Below are positions 38,596 to 47,623 of a DNA stretch of 64,000 nucleotides, piece by piece. The notes beneath the pieces are model-generated. The model ran no database searches. It was not told where the DNA came from and worked only from the letters and a program-made list of their open reading frames with translations. Numbering within the stretch: the stretch's first letter is position 1; each line of letters begins with the position of its first letter. The position numbers and the translations under genes are program-made. Origin of the DNA: SXOA01 sp046153945 (GTDB lineage: Bacteria; Planctomycetota; Planctomycetia; Pirellulales; Pirellulaceae); contig JBJXFF010000124.1 in assembly GCA_046153945.1 (NCBI GenBank), positions 4,544-68,543 of the forward strand. Direction: 5' to 3'.

Positions 38596-41500
38596 CTACT
38601 CGCTCCGCGCGGCTCCCTTGCGGAACTGCTCAAACTGTTCGCGGTAGCTTGGCGGGGCCGAAGAGCGACTGCCGCTGTCGCGGAGGTCGCGCTGGTTGTC
38701 GCTGACGCCTGGGGCAGACCGCTTGCGATTCTTGGCGGGACGGAGGCCGAGACTCCTCAGCGATTCATCGAGTTCCTTTTGAGCCTTGGGATCTGCCTTG
38801 GCGGCTTTCTCGAGGGCGTCCCAGCGGCGGACGAACTCTTGCAATTCTTCCTTGCTCCAGCCGAGATCCTTGAGCAGTTCCGGATCGGGTTCCTGTTTCT
38901 GATCGCGGAGATGCTCGAGCGCCATCTCGGTCGCCTTGCGGGCGTATTCGAGATTGGCTTTTTCCGCATCGGCAGCTTCCTTGGGGGTCAGCGGCGGTCC
39001 TTCGGGAGTTCCGGGCTTGCCCCCTCCTTCGACCTGTCCGCGCCCCGTCTTGTCCCCCTTGGCCTGACGGTCGCCAGCCTTATCACCGGGGCCTTTCGAT
39101 TCACCGGAATCTTCCCCCTTCTCTCCCGGTTTGCCGCCCGGCTCTTTCCCTTCGCCGGGCAGATTTTCGCTGCCAGACTTGGACTTTTCACCCGGCTTCC
39201 CCTTGGAGCCGCCGGACTTCTTGTCGCCGCCAGGAAGATCGCCCGTCTCGTTGCCTTCTCCCTTTTCCTCGGCACCCCCTGCTCCGTTGTCTCCGACGCT
39301 ATTGCTGCCTGGGTTCTTGTTCCCCTTCAGATTCGCGGACTGGCCGTCGCCGGACTTACCGCCACCCTTCTTATCGCCGGATTCGCCGCCTGTGGAATCC
39401 GACTCCTTCTTCTGGCCGGGAGGACTCGGATCTCCCCCTTCGGACTTCGAGCCATCCGGCTGCTGGGTCTTGTTCTTGCCCTTGTTGTCAGCCGGTTCTT
39501 CGCCGGTCCCCGTTTTGTTTTTCGTCGATTCACCAGCGCCGGACTCGCCGGACTTCCCCTCGCCGGCATCTGCCTTTTCTCCCTGGCCCGTCTTCTCCTT
39601 CGGTTTCTGTTTGTCGTTCGCCGTCCCGGTCGGCTTGCTGCCGGGAGTTCCGGCATCGGGTTCTTTGCCTTTAGAGCCCTTCGCTCCGGTCTCCTGGGTC
39701 TTCTCGCCGGGCTTCGTCTTCTCGCCACCTGTCCCGGTCTTGGGCTCGCCTGTTTTTTGGCCGCCAGCTTTCGGCTCACCAGTGTCATTCCCCTTTTCTC
39801 CAGGCTTCTGGCCACCCTTCTCGCCGGGCTTCCCTTCCGTGCCAGTTTTCTCTCCGGGAGTACCTTTTTCTCCCTGGTTTGTTTTCTCTCCCGTCTTGTC
39901 CCCCGGTTTTTCGCCCGTGCTCATCGGGTTCTGCCCAATCTTGTCCCCCGGCTTTCCGGCAGTCTTGTTTCCGGTCTTTTGTCCCGTCCCTTCGCCCGTG
40001 GACTTGTCGCCCGTCTTCTTTTCGCCGCTCTTCGAACCTGCTGTATTTTCGCCAGGTTTCGGCTCGCCGCCGCTCTGCTGGGAACCTTCGGCCGGTTTGG
40101 GTTCCTCCGCGCTCCCTTCGCCAGTATTCTGGTTGGAGTTTTGATTCTGGTTCGGACTTTCTGGTTTTCCTCCCTGCTTATCGCGGTTCTTCAAAATCTT
40201 CTCAATCGCATCGCCGGCATGTTCGGTTTTGCTTGGCTTGCCCCCCGTCCCTCCCCCTTCGTTCGACTGGCCTCCTTCACCCCCTTCGTTCCCTTCATTC
40301 CCTGGCTGCTGCGAACCGCTGGGAGTGTTCTCCCCTTGGGATCCTGGTCCTGATTCCGCCTTGCCGCTCGGCTTGGAACCTGGTTCGGCCTTCTCAGAAC
40401 CTTTGCCGCCGGTCCCTTGATTATCCTGAGTTGCCTCGCCCGGCTTCTCCATCGGCTTGCCGCCGCTTCCTTGGTTGGAGTCGCCCCCTTCGCCGCCGTC
40501 GGATTTTTCCGTTCCCCCCTTCTCCTTGCTACCGCCGCCGGAAGAGCCTCCCTTTTGCTTATCATTCTTGCTGCCGCTGTTGGACTTCTCGCCCCCCTTA
40601 TCTCCCTTTTTCTTATCGTTCGATTTCTCTTTCTCCTTTTCCTTCTCGCTCCCCTTCTCCCCCGGATTCTCCATCGGGGTTTCATTCGGCCGCTCGCCGG
40701 GCATCGGCTTTTCGCCGGGCGTTTCCTCGGGCATCGGTTTTTCTCCCGGCATCGGCTTCTCGCCGGGCTTTGTCATGGGCTTCTCACCAGGTTTGGTTTT
40801 CTCCCCCGGTTTCTCCATGGGATTCTGCTCGGGTTTCTCGCCGGGATTATTCTGCGGATTCTCCCCAGGCTTCTCTTCCGGTTTTTCTCCTGGCTTCTCC
40901 TCGGGCTTCTCTCCCGGCCGCTTCTCCGCTTGCGGTTTCGCTTCGATGGGAGCAATCACGCGCACGATAAACTGCGCGGTGCTCGCTTCATTCGGTTCCG
41001 GCGATCCGGTTTGCGGCGAAGTTCGATTGTCCGCCGCAATGGCGACATACGTCATCTCATCGCCGGCCACTAGTTTGTGCTTGCTGGGAATGAAGACGTA
41101 CTTGGCGACGGCCTGCGGCGAAGCAGCAGCATCTTTGAGCAACTCTTCATCCAGAACCATCTTCCCCTTCGAAGTCCCTTGCAGATGCAGCTTGCTCAGC
41201 GAAAAGTCTGGATCAATCGCCCGGACTTCAATCGGCAGTGAGCCGTTTTCCGGGACTTCCACCACCTTCTTGACCGGCGCGAGAATCTGCACCTCGGGGG
41301 CCAGGTCCCGCGCCACTTCCAGGGCATGCACCACCGGCTGCTCGCTGCGAGCCCCTTCGGTGTTGGTGAAGCGAACCTGATAGCTGCCGTGCCAGGGCGT
41401 GTTGCGGTCGTCCTTGAGCAGCAGCGTCAGCGTCACGCGGGCCTTCTGCCCGTCGAACTGCATCGCCACGCTCTCCAGCCGTTTGCCACTCGCACCAGGT

Positions 41501-42633
41501 TCCGAACCAACCGCCGGGTCGAATTCCAGCACTGCGTCTTTGATCGGCTGATTGGCGGTGGCGTGGATGGTGACCTTGGTCCCTTCGAGCCCCCGGATAT
41601 CCCCCTGCATCAAGGTTTGCGGCAACTTGTTCGTATACGCGGGGAACTGATACTCCACCTTTTCCACCACCATGGCCGGCGCATCCACCACCGTCAGCCG
41701 ATAGTCGCTGGTCAGCGCATCGCCGGCGACAATGTGATAAGTGACGTCCTGCTGCAAGCCCGGCTTCGTGGAATCCGGGAGCGACTTCGTATCCAGCGGC
41801 GGCAACTCGCAGGAGAAACGAATTCCTCCGGCCCCCGGCTTCATCAGCACCTCGCGATTCACCGTCTGGCCATCGGCGGTGGAATAGAGCAGTTTCACCG
41901 GCTGCCCTTCGCGGATGCCGTCCACGCCGACGGAAATCGTTTGCGACCGGCCCCGATAGATGGTCATGTCGCCGGGCTGCACATCGCCGATCTGCACCCG
42001 CGAAGGGCGGTCGATGTTGGCCCACGGGGCCATGACGCGGGCAAATGTTGTGAACGGATCCTTGGGCGAGAGAATCTTGTATGCAGCGCAGACCGCCAGC
42101 ACACCCAGCAGCACATAGCCGATCCGAATGACCGGAGCCCGGTCCACGGCCGATTCGATCGCGACCCCGGCAATGTCTTCCGCGGCCCGCCGCTCCAGGG
42201 CTTCGTACACGACTTCCTTCACGCCGCTCCGGTCGCCGCGGAGCATCAGAAAATTGATCAGGCTGTTTTTCAGCGACGGCTGGCTCTCTTCGATGGCCCG
42301 GGCGGCATAGGTTTCGTTGATGCGGCGAATAAAGAGAGGGCCGATTTGCGTCACGCTGTAATAGGCGACGCCAACGACAAGCATCAAAAACGCAATCGTC
42401 CGCCCCCAAACCCCCAGCGGCAAAATCCACCAATGGTCCACCACCGCCGCCACCAGCAAAAAACCAAGCACCCCCACCACCAGCACGGCAAACCGGGCGA
42501 GCAAATCCACCAGCCGCACATGAAACTTCGTCCGCCCCAACTGCCGCTCAATCACCTGCGAAGTTTGACGAGCCTGCGGCACCCCCTGCATGACAGGGGG
42601 GGGAGCGGAGGGTTGGACGGTTCCTGAAGCCAT
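38596..42633 (-). CDS. Giant membrane-anchored protein with disordered Gly/Lys/Glu/Pro-rich region
   Basis: Start at ATG 42633; the frame continues to 42810 without a better site. 1345 residues. Three hydrophobic helices lie near the N-terminus (two at about 45-85, one at about 152-172). A folded-looking middle follows with beta-rich Ig-like segments (TYHIVAGDALTSDYRLTVVDAPAMVVEKVEYQFPAYT). Residues about 570-1210 are low complexity with GEKP-type repeats. The C-terminal about 80 residues (PPLTPKEAADAEKANLEYARKATEMALEHLRDQKQEPDPELLKDLGW) look conserved and helical. It resembles DUF4175-type planctomycete proteins; function is unknown. Confidence 0.85.
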   Translation of the reverse strand: MASGTVQPSAPPPVMQGVPQARQTSQVIERQLGRTKFHVRLVDLLARFAVLVVGVLGFLLVAAVVDHWWILPLGVWGRTIAFLMLVVGVAYYSVTQIGPLFIRRINETYAARAIEESQPSLKNSLINFLMLRGDRSGVKEVVYEALERRAAEDIAGVAIESAVDRAPVIRIGYVLLGVLAVCAAYKILSPKDPFTTFARVMAPWANIDRPSRVQIGDVQPGDMTIYRGRSQTISVGVDGIREGQPVKLLYSTADGQTVNREVLMKPGAGGIRFSCELPPLDTKSLPDSTKPGLQQDVTYHIVAGDALTSDYRLTVVDAPAMVVEKVEYQFPAYTNKLPQTLMQGDIRGLEGTKVTIHATANQPIKDAVLEFDPAVGSEPGASGKRLESVAMQFDGQKARVTLTLLLKDDRNTPWHGSYQVRFTNTEGARSEQPVVHALEVARDLAPEVQILAPVKKVVEVPENGSLPIEVRAIDPDFSLSKLHLQGTSKGKMVLDEELLKDAAASPQAVAKYVFIPSKHKLVAGDEMTYVAIAADNRTSPQTGSPEPNEASTAQFIVRVIAPIEAKPQAEKRPGEKPEEKPGEKPEEKPGENPQNNPGEKPEQNPMEKPGEKTKPGEKPMTKPGEKPMPGEKPMPEETPGEKPMPGERPNETPMENPGEKGSEKEKEKEKSNDKKKGDKGGEKSNSGSKNDKQKGGSSGGGSKEKGGTEKSDGGEGGDSNQGSGGKPMEKPGEATQDNQGTGGKGSEKAEPGSKPSGKAESGPGSQGENTPSGSQQPGNEGNEGGEGGQSNEGGGTGGKPSKTEHAGDAIEKILKNRDKQGGKPESPNQNQNSNQNTGEGSAEEPKPAEGSQQSGGEPKPGENTAGSKSGEKKTGDKSTGEGTGQKTGNKTAGKPGDKIGQNPMSTGEKPGDKTGEKTNQGEKGTPGEKTGTEGKPGEKGGQKPGEKGNDTGEPKAGGQKTGEPKTGTGGEKTKPGEKTQETGAKGSKGKEPDAGTPGSKPTGTANDKQKPKEKTGQGEKADAGEGKSGESGAGESTKNKTGTGEEPADNKGKNKTQQPDGSKSEGGDPSPPGQKKESDSTGGESGDKKGGGKSGDGQSANLKGNKNPGSNSVGDNGAGGAEEKGEGNETGDLPGGDKKSGGSKGKPGEKSKSGSENLPGEGKEPGGKPGEKGEDSGESKGPGDKAGDRQAKGDKTGRGQVEGGGKPGTPEGPPLTPKEAADAEKANLEYARKATEMALEHLRDQKQEPDPELLKDLGWSKEELQEFVRRWDALEKAAKADPKAQKELDESLRSLGLRPAKNRKRSAPGVSDNQRDLRDSGSRSSAPPSYREQFEQFRKGAARSE

Positions 42634-42912
42634 CGTTGCAAATACCTCTCTCTGCGGCAGCGCGCGACATAAACCCCTGGCGCGCAGCGACTTACCAAGT
42701 ATAGACGAATCTGGGGAGGAATTGATTCGGCGAGGCGGATTCTTGGCGGAAGAGACGGCGCAAGAAGCGAGTGCTAACTGCTGGCTGGATAATGACTTAG
42801 CTGCTGACAAGGAATGAGCTGAGCTTCAGGTTAGCGAAGCGTCAGAATCTGAGAATCTTTTCGACGTCCCAGGAAAAAGCGGGGACTAGAACGCAAATGC
42901 ACGAAGCTGAAC

Positions 42913-43396
42913 TCAGATTTCGCCAGTTTGGGGCGATTGAGCATCACTTTGTTCGTTGAGTTTTTGCGCAACCCATGGGTCAAACAATCCAGGGTCAAAA
43001 CCGTCGTCCCTAACCGATAGAACCAGTTCGTACGCGGATTCGGGACAAAACTTGGCTTTCATACGAAATATTTGCCCGGGTTGGGCGCTCGCGATGGTTT
43101 CATCAATTTACATCGGCCAGTTCTGCAAATTCCTGCCGCGATGCAACGATTGCGCTCGAGTCGAAACCACGTTGCCCTGGGACATTCATTATCTTCAGAT
43201 ACCCATAGGGACCGAGATGGTCATGTTCGAAAGGAATGTCGTTTCGCTCGTCAGCAGCGAATCGTCGCAGGATTGCTGAAAATCCATTGATGCCACGACG
43301 AGTTCCGCTAATTGTCCATTCACGAAGGACGTCATCGCGGTCGTAGTGAAAACCGAGGTCACGCCATTCTCGAATTGTGGCTGCGATCACGTCCAT
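42913..43396 (-). pseudogene. Small gene with a one-base frameshift
   Basis: ATG 43396 opens a 97-residue frame ending at TGA 43103-43105. If one base of the AAA run at 43107-43109 (minus strand) is removed, the frame reads on coherently (ADVIDETIASAQPGQIFRMK...) to a stop at 42913-42915, giving about 160 residues. The joined product (GPYGYLKIMNVPGQ...YELVLSVRDDGFDPGLF) resembles small immunity-type or unknown planctomycete proteins. Either a real mutation, a sequencing error, or slippage. Confidence 0.7.
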
Positions 43397-43499
43397 CTTG
43401 ATCCTGCGTGGTGCCGCGAGGCGTATCGGAAAAGCAATTGGCTTTCCCGAAGACTATTCGACCACATCAGTAGCCGATTATCAAACGCATTAGTGCGAC

Positions 43500-43645
43500 G
43501 ATAAAGAACGGCACTTTCTTTCAGACGAGACGACCGCGTTGGTCGTCATCAACTCAAGGGTTGCGGACTCAAACGGGGTCGGGAAGAGTTTCGCGATTGC
43601 TTCTTCCGCTGGCCGATGTCGAACTGCGAAGCCCTTCCCGACCCC
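43500..43645. repeat. Dispersed-type element with strong inverted repeat
   Basis: GGGGTCGGGAAGAGTTTCGC (43575-43594) is an inverted match (18 of 20) to GCGAAGCCCTTCCCGACCCC (43626-43645). The preceding bases GACCGCGTTGGTCGTC form a small hairpin. It lies just past the end of purU and may end its transcript. Confidence 0.55.
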
Positions 43646-43657
43646 TTCTTGCAGCCC

Positions 43658-44524
43658 CTAGCCTTTCCCACCTGCTCCCACAACAACCCGGTGAAAGTGC
43701 AACTGCACCTCGCGGCTGACGGCGCGGCGGACTCCTTCGACGAGGCAGCGGGATTCGTTGTCTTCCTGGCCGATGCGGATGATCTCGTCGAGCTTCGTCC
43801 CCGGCGGAACGGTGAAGGTGGACTGCTGGATGATCTGGTTTCCTGCGTCCAGTTCCGGCACGATGAAGTGGCAGGTCGCCCCGTACGTGAGCATCCGCCC
43901 GGCGTAGGCGTCGTGGTACGGCCGCAGGCCGGGGAAGCTCGGCAGCAGGCCGTGATGCAGGTTGATGATCCGCCCCCCCGCGTATTTCCAGCAAGTGGCC
44001 GCGGGGAGGACCCGCATGTAGCGGGCCAGCACAATGTAATCGACGCCGTACCGGTCGAGCGTGGTCACGAAGCCTTCTTCGTCGGCCCGTCCCTCGCTGT
44101 CCCCCACCATCTCCCACGGCACGCCGAACTGCTCCGCAATGCCGCGGCAGGCGGGGCGGTTGCCGATGAGGACTGCCGCCTCCGCTTTGATGTGCCCATC
44201 CCGAATTGCCCGCAGCAGGGCCAGCGGCGGCTCGGGGCGGTACGTGACACAGATGGCCAGGCGGGGCTTCTCCGCCCGTTCCTCCGGCGACCAGACGCGG
44301 ATGGAGAGATTCGTCTCGCGGCCGATCGCTGCCATCGCCTGCCGCACATCCGCCAGCTTTTCCGCCGGCAGTTGCACCCGCAGAAGCATGGCGAAGAGAG
44401 CCTCCTCGTCATGGTCGTACATCTGAATTTCGGCAATGTTCGCCCCCTGCCCGGTCACATAATGAATGATCGGGTCCGCCAGGCGAACATGGTCAGGGCC
44501 GACGGCGGTGATGGTGAGCTGCAT
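43658..44524 (-). CDS. purU: Formyltetrahydrofolate deformylase
   Basis: 288 residues from ATG 44524. N-terminal ACT domain (about 1-80: MQLTITAVGPDHVRLADPII...NIAEIQ), then a formyltransferase-fold domain with GNRP, LARYMRVLP, INLHHGLLPSFPG (catalytic Asn/His) and GATCHFIVPELDAGNQIIQQ (catalytic Asp). PurU releases formate from 10-formyl-THF and balances one-carbon pools; the ACT domain senses glycine/methionine in E. coli. It stands alone, preceded by an inverted repeat. Confidence 0.95.
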   Translation of the reverse strand: MQLTITAVGPDHVRLADPIIHYVTGQGANIAEIQMYDHDEEALFAMLLRVQLPAEKLADVRQAMAAIGRETNLSIRVWSPEERAEKPRLAICVTYRPEPPLALLRAIRDGHIKAEAAVLIGNRPACRGIAEQFGVPWEMVGDSEGRADEEGFVTTLDRYGVDYIVLARYMRVLPAATCWKYAGGRIINLHHGLLPSFPGLRPYHDAYAGRMLTYGATCHFIVPELDAGNQIIQQSTFTVPPGTKLDEIIRIGQEDNESRCLVEGVRRAVSREVQLHFHRVVVGAGGKG

Positions 44525-44534
44525 GGAAAATCCT

Positions 44535-44617
44535 AATGACCAAATCCTAATGTCTAATGACCAAGGCCGCTCAAGTCTACCTCTTCATTAGTCATTAGAC
44601 ATTAGGATTTAGTCATT
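44535..44617. repeat. Inverted repeat between purU and the SDR gene
   Basis: AATGACCAAATCCTAATGTC (44535-44554, arm to 44562) is inverted at 44591-44617 (GTCATTAGACATTAGGATTT...). Spacer about 28 bases. It can form a long hairpin at the 3' end of the lgt-SDR transcript or in the purU leader. Confidence 0.7.
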
Positions 44618-44621
44618 CCGT

Positions 44622-45392
44622 TTACCGCAAGAATCGTCCTCCGCTGATATCGATCAGCGCCCCATTCACAAACCTTCCCGCATCACTGACCAGGAACAGA
44701 ACCGCTGCGGCGACTTCTTCCGCTGTGCCATTGCGGCCCAGCGGAGTTTCCTTCCGGTACTGGGCCATCCGCTCGGGAGTGGTGAATTCTTCGTGATGGC
44801 GCGTTTCGATGACCCCCGGCATGATGGCATTGGTGCGGACGGCGGGAGCCAGTTCACGGGCCAACGTGCGGGTGAAAACTTGCAGACCACCTTTCGCGGC
44901 GGCATAGGCTCCTGCGCCGTTCGCGCCGCCGGTTTGCACGGAGAGGGAGAGGTTATTGACGATCGCCCCGTTTCCGCTGGCTCGCAAGTGAGGGATCGCC
45001 CGTTGCGTCACCAGAAAGGCCGAAGTCAGGTTGACGTCGAGGGCCTGCTTCCAGATTTCCAGCGAGCAGTCCTCAATCTTCGCCCGCTCCACAACCGAGC
45101 CGGCGTTGTTGACCAGAATGTCGAGCCGTCCCGCGGAGGCTACCGCGTCGTCAACGAGCTTCCGAGCTTGATCGGCATCGGCCAGGTTGGCGGAAAAGAT
45201 CCAGCCGTCACTCCCTTGCGATTTAATTTCCGTCAGAACGGCTTCCGCCCCGGCTCGACTCCGATGGCAATGCAGCACAACCTTTGCGCCAGCCCCGGCC
45301 AGTGCTTCAGCGATGGCTCTGCCGATGCCAACGCCCGCGCCGGTGACCAGCGCGACGCGACCTGTCAGATCAAATTGATTTGCTCTTGCCAT
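44622..45392 (-). CDS. Short-chain dehydrogenase/reductase
   Basis: 256 residues from ATG 45392. Rossmann motif TGAGVGIG, NNAG at about residue 95, catalytic Ser in NNLSLS, YAAAK, and the C-terminal GGRFLR. The classical SDR fold uses NAD(P)H; substrate is not predictable and FabG-like activity is possible. The start lies 23 bases inside the end of lgt, so it is probably translated from the folK-panC-lgt transcript. Confidence 0.93.
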   Translation of the reverse strand: MARANQFDLTGRVALVTGAGVGIGRAIAEALAGAGAKVVLHCHRSRAGAEAVLTEIKSQGSDGWIFSANLADADQARKLVDDAVASAGRLDILVNNAGSVVERAKIEDCSLEIWKQALDVNLTSAFLVTQRAIPHLRASGNGAIVNNLSLSVQTGGANGAGAYAAAKGGLQVFTRTLARELAPAVRTNAIMPGVIETRHHEEFTTPERMAQYRKETPLGRNGTAEEVAAAVLFLVSDAGRFVNGALIDISGGRFLR

Positions 45393-46725
45393 TCGTCATT
45401 TGGATTTCGGGTTTTGTCATTTCACTTTCGACCACTCGCGGCAACACGCTTCCGGCCGGCCTCTTCTCCACGTAATACCAAAATCCAGCCGCCCCCACGA
45501 GAAACCCCAGGCTAATGATCTGGGAAATGGTGAACGGGGTTCCGAACTGCCCCGCCTCGTCGCTGCGAATCAGTTCGAGCAGAAAGCGTGAAATCGGATG
45601 GACCGTGATGAGCAGTGCAAAGATTTCTCCATCCCGCCGACGAAACGGATACGCCAGCCACAGAAATAGAGCTAGCAACGCGGCATCGAGTGCCGCGTAG
45701 AGCTGTGTTGGATGAATGGGAAGGCTGCGACCGGGCCAATCGTCGCGCGTGATGCGATGAACTTTGCCCGTCGTTGTGGTGAGTTCGACGAATTTCCCGG
45801 CGAGCCCCAAGGCGGCTAGGGCATCGTCGTATTTCTCTACCTGCTGGCCGTTGATGTGCGTGAGAATCTCTCCCGGCTTTACGCCCGCCTTTTCGGCGTC
45901 GCCGCCTGGGGTAATCCGCTCGACAATCGCCTGATCGCGCTCGTTGGCTCCAATCTTCATTCCATAAAGCAGCCCAAGTTCATGCTGGTGCTGATACGGC
46001 GGACTGTCTTGCGAATAGGGTGCGGCTCGGGCCGGAAAGGTCATTGCCGTCGGCCAGTCGCATTCCCCTCCATAGCAGCAGCCGTTAAGGAAGCAGCCGA
46101 CGCGGCCGAGGGCAGCTCCTACGACCATGCCGGGGGCGATCATGTCCAGCGTTGCCAGAACTGGCAATCCGCGGCGGACGAGATAGTAAATGCCGAAGGG
46201 GACGCCGGCCAGCACGGAGCCGTAGACTACGAGTCCCCCTTTGGTCACATCAACGAGCGACGCCATGACTTGCTGGAACGTGGCTCCCTCGCGAAAAAAC
46301 TGATCGTGGTACTGAATAATGAAAAACAGCCGGGCTCCGATGATGCCGGGGAAGATCATCCACATTGACAACGAGATAATGGCCTCGGGATCGATTCCCA
46401 TTTGCCACGCCCGGTACATGGACAGGCCGACTCCGGCGACCATCGCCAACATCATCATCACTCCGAAGCCGCGAATGGGAATCCCGAGAGGAGTCTTGAC
46501 ACCCGGAACCACCTCGACCATGTTCGGCAGAAACAGCGCGATGATCAGGGCGACGACGCCGAGAAAGGGAAGATAGCTGGCCGTTTCCTGATTCCAGCCC
46601 TGCTTGCGAATCAGCCAGGCCATGATGCCCGCACTCAAGATCAGCCAGGCAATGAGCAGCCAGCCAAAGCCGACGACGGGCAGGCCGTTCCATTCATACG
46701 GGATGTAGAACAGGGTCGAACGCAA
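45370..46725 (-). CDS. lgt: Prolipoprotein diacylglyceryl transferase with inserted PDZ-like domain
   Basis: 451 residues, against about 260-300 for typical Lgt. Seven or more membrane helices. Lgt signature GRVGCFLNGCCYGG at 207-220 and the downstream HPTQLY at 338-343. Between them (about 265-328) sits a PDZ-like domain (AIVERITPGGDAEKAGVKPGEILTHINGQQ). Lgt attaches diacylglycerol to lipoprotein lipobox cysteines. The last residues (MTKPEIQMTNGK) come from an intergenic-type repeat. Four bases after panC. Confidence 0.93.
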   Translation of the reverse strand: MRSTLFYIPYEWNGLPVVGFGWLLIAWLILSAGIMAWLIRKQGWNQETASYLPFLGVVALIIALFLPNMVEVVPGVKTPLGIPIRGFGVMMMLAMVAGVGLSMYRAWQMGIDPEAIISLSMWMIFPGIIGARLFFIIQYHDQFFREGATFQQVMASLVDVTKGGLVVYGSVLAGVPFGIYYLVRRGLPVLATLDMIAPGMVVGAALGRVGCFLNGCCYGGECDWPTAMTFPARAAPYSQDSPPYQHQHELGLLYGMKIGANERDQAIVERITPGGDAEKAGVKPGEILTHINGQQVEKYDDALAALGLAGKFVELTTTTGKVHRITRDDWPGRSLPIHPTQLYAALDAALLALFLWLAYPFRRRDGEIFALLITVHPISRFLLELIRSDEAGQFGTPFTISQIISLGFLVGAAGFWYYVEKRPAGSVLPRVVESEMTKPEIQMTNGKSKSI

Positions 46726-46729
46726 TTTC

Positions 46730-47614
46730 TCATCCTTGAGTCATGGGAATCCGGCCATCAGGCCCCGGCAGCAGGCAATTATCAATCAGCCGCGTCGTTC
46801 CGACAAAGGCGGCAATCAGGGCGACAGCGGGGCTCTCTAGTTGTGTCATTTCCGCCAACGTTTCGGGGTCGGCAATGGTGGCGTAATCGACTCGCTCAAT
46901 TCCGGCCCTTTCCAGCACGTTCTGCATCCGTTGTTTGAGAGCAATCGCGTCCCGCACTCCGCGGCTGACTTGGTCCTGCACTAAGTTCAAAGCTCGTGAG
47001 AGCGCGAGCGCCCGCTCTCGTTCATTGGGGGAAAGATACCGGTTGCGGCTGCTCATGGCGAGGCCATCCGGCTCACGGATGATGGGGCACACGACGACCT
47101 CTACTGGCAGATTCAGATCTATCGCCATTCGGCGGATTACCAGTGCCTGCTGAAAGTCCTTCTGACCAAAAAAAGCTCTGTCGGCGGGGATGATATTGAA
47201 CAGTTTCAGTACTATCGTTGCCACGCCTCGAAAATGCCCCGGCCGGAAGACACCCTCCAGCGGCAGTGCAACTTGCGGCGGCTCGATGAACGTTGAGGCA
47301 TCCGGCGGATACATCGCCTCGCGACTGGGAACGAAGACCAGGTCGCAATTTGCCGAGGCAAGGAGTTGGACATCGGCATCGAGCGTCCGTGGATACTTGG
47401 AAAAGTCCTCGTGCGGAGCGAACTGCGTCGGATTCACAAAAATCGTCGCCACAGACGCGTCGCATTCGCCCTTGGCCCGCCGGACCAGGCTCAGATGCCC
47501 TTCATGCAGCGCCCCCATCGTCGGCACCAGCCCGACCATCCTTCCCGCTCGCTGCAGTTCGCGCACGGCGGCCTGCATTTCGGAGATGGACGAAATCAGG
47601 CGGGGAGAAGCCAC
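46730..47614 (-). CDS. panC: Pantothenate synthetase
   Basis: 294 residues. Signature VPTMGALHEGHLSLVRRAK (HIGH-type ATP site), FVNPTQFAPHEDFSKYPRTL, FFGQKDFQQALVIRRM, and SSRNRYLS. It joins beta-alanine and pantoate in coenzyme A synthesis. Embedded in a minus-strand unit folK-panC-lgt-SDR; panC starts 9 bases after folK ends. Confidence 0.97.
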   Translation of the reverse strand: MASPRLISSISEMQAAVRELQRAGRMVGLVPTMGALHEGHLSLVRRAKGECDASVATIFVNPTQFAPHEDFSKYPRTLDADVQLLASANCDLVFVPSREAMYPPDASTFIEPPQVALPLEGVFRPGHFRGVATIVLKLFNIIPADRAFFGQKDFQQALVIRRMAIDLNLPVEVVVCPIIREPDGLAMSSRNRYLSPNERERALALSRALNLVQDQVSRGVRDAIALKQRMQNVLERAGIERVDYATIADPETLAEMTQLESPAVALIAAFVGTTRLIDNCLLPGPDGRIPMTQG

Positions 47615-47623
47615 AACTTTTTT

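Noticed and set aside
39000..40950. Repeats in the 39-41 kb region considered as a CRISPR array
   Set aside because: Periodicity is by codon (GEKP-type) without constant repeat and unique spacer lengths, and the frame is open throughout.
38551..41380. Long plus-strand frames (600, 337, 363 and 307 residues) opposite the giant disordered protein
   Set aside because: They are antisense to a GEKP-rich gene whose codons lack stops when read backwards. The predicted proteins are Phe/Leu/Ser/Pro-rich with no start signals or families.
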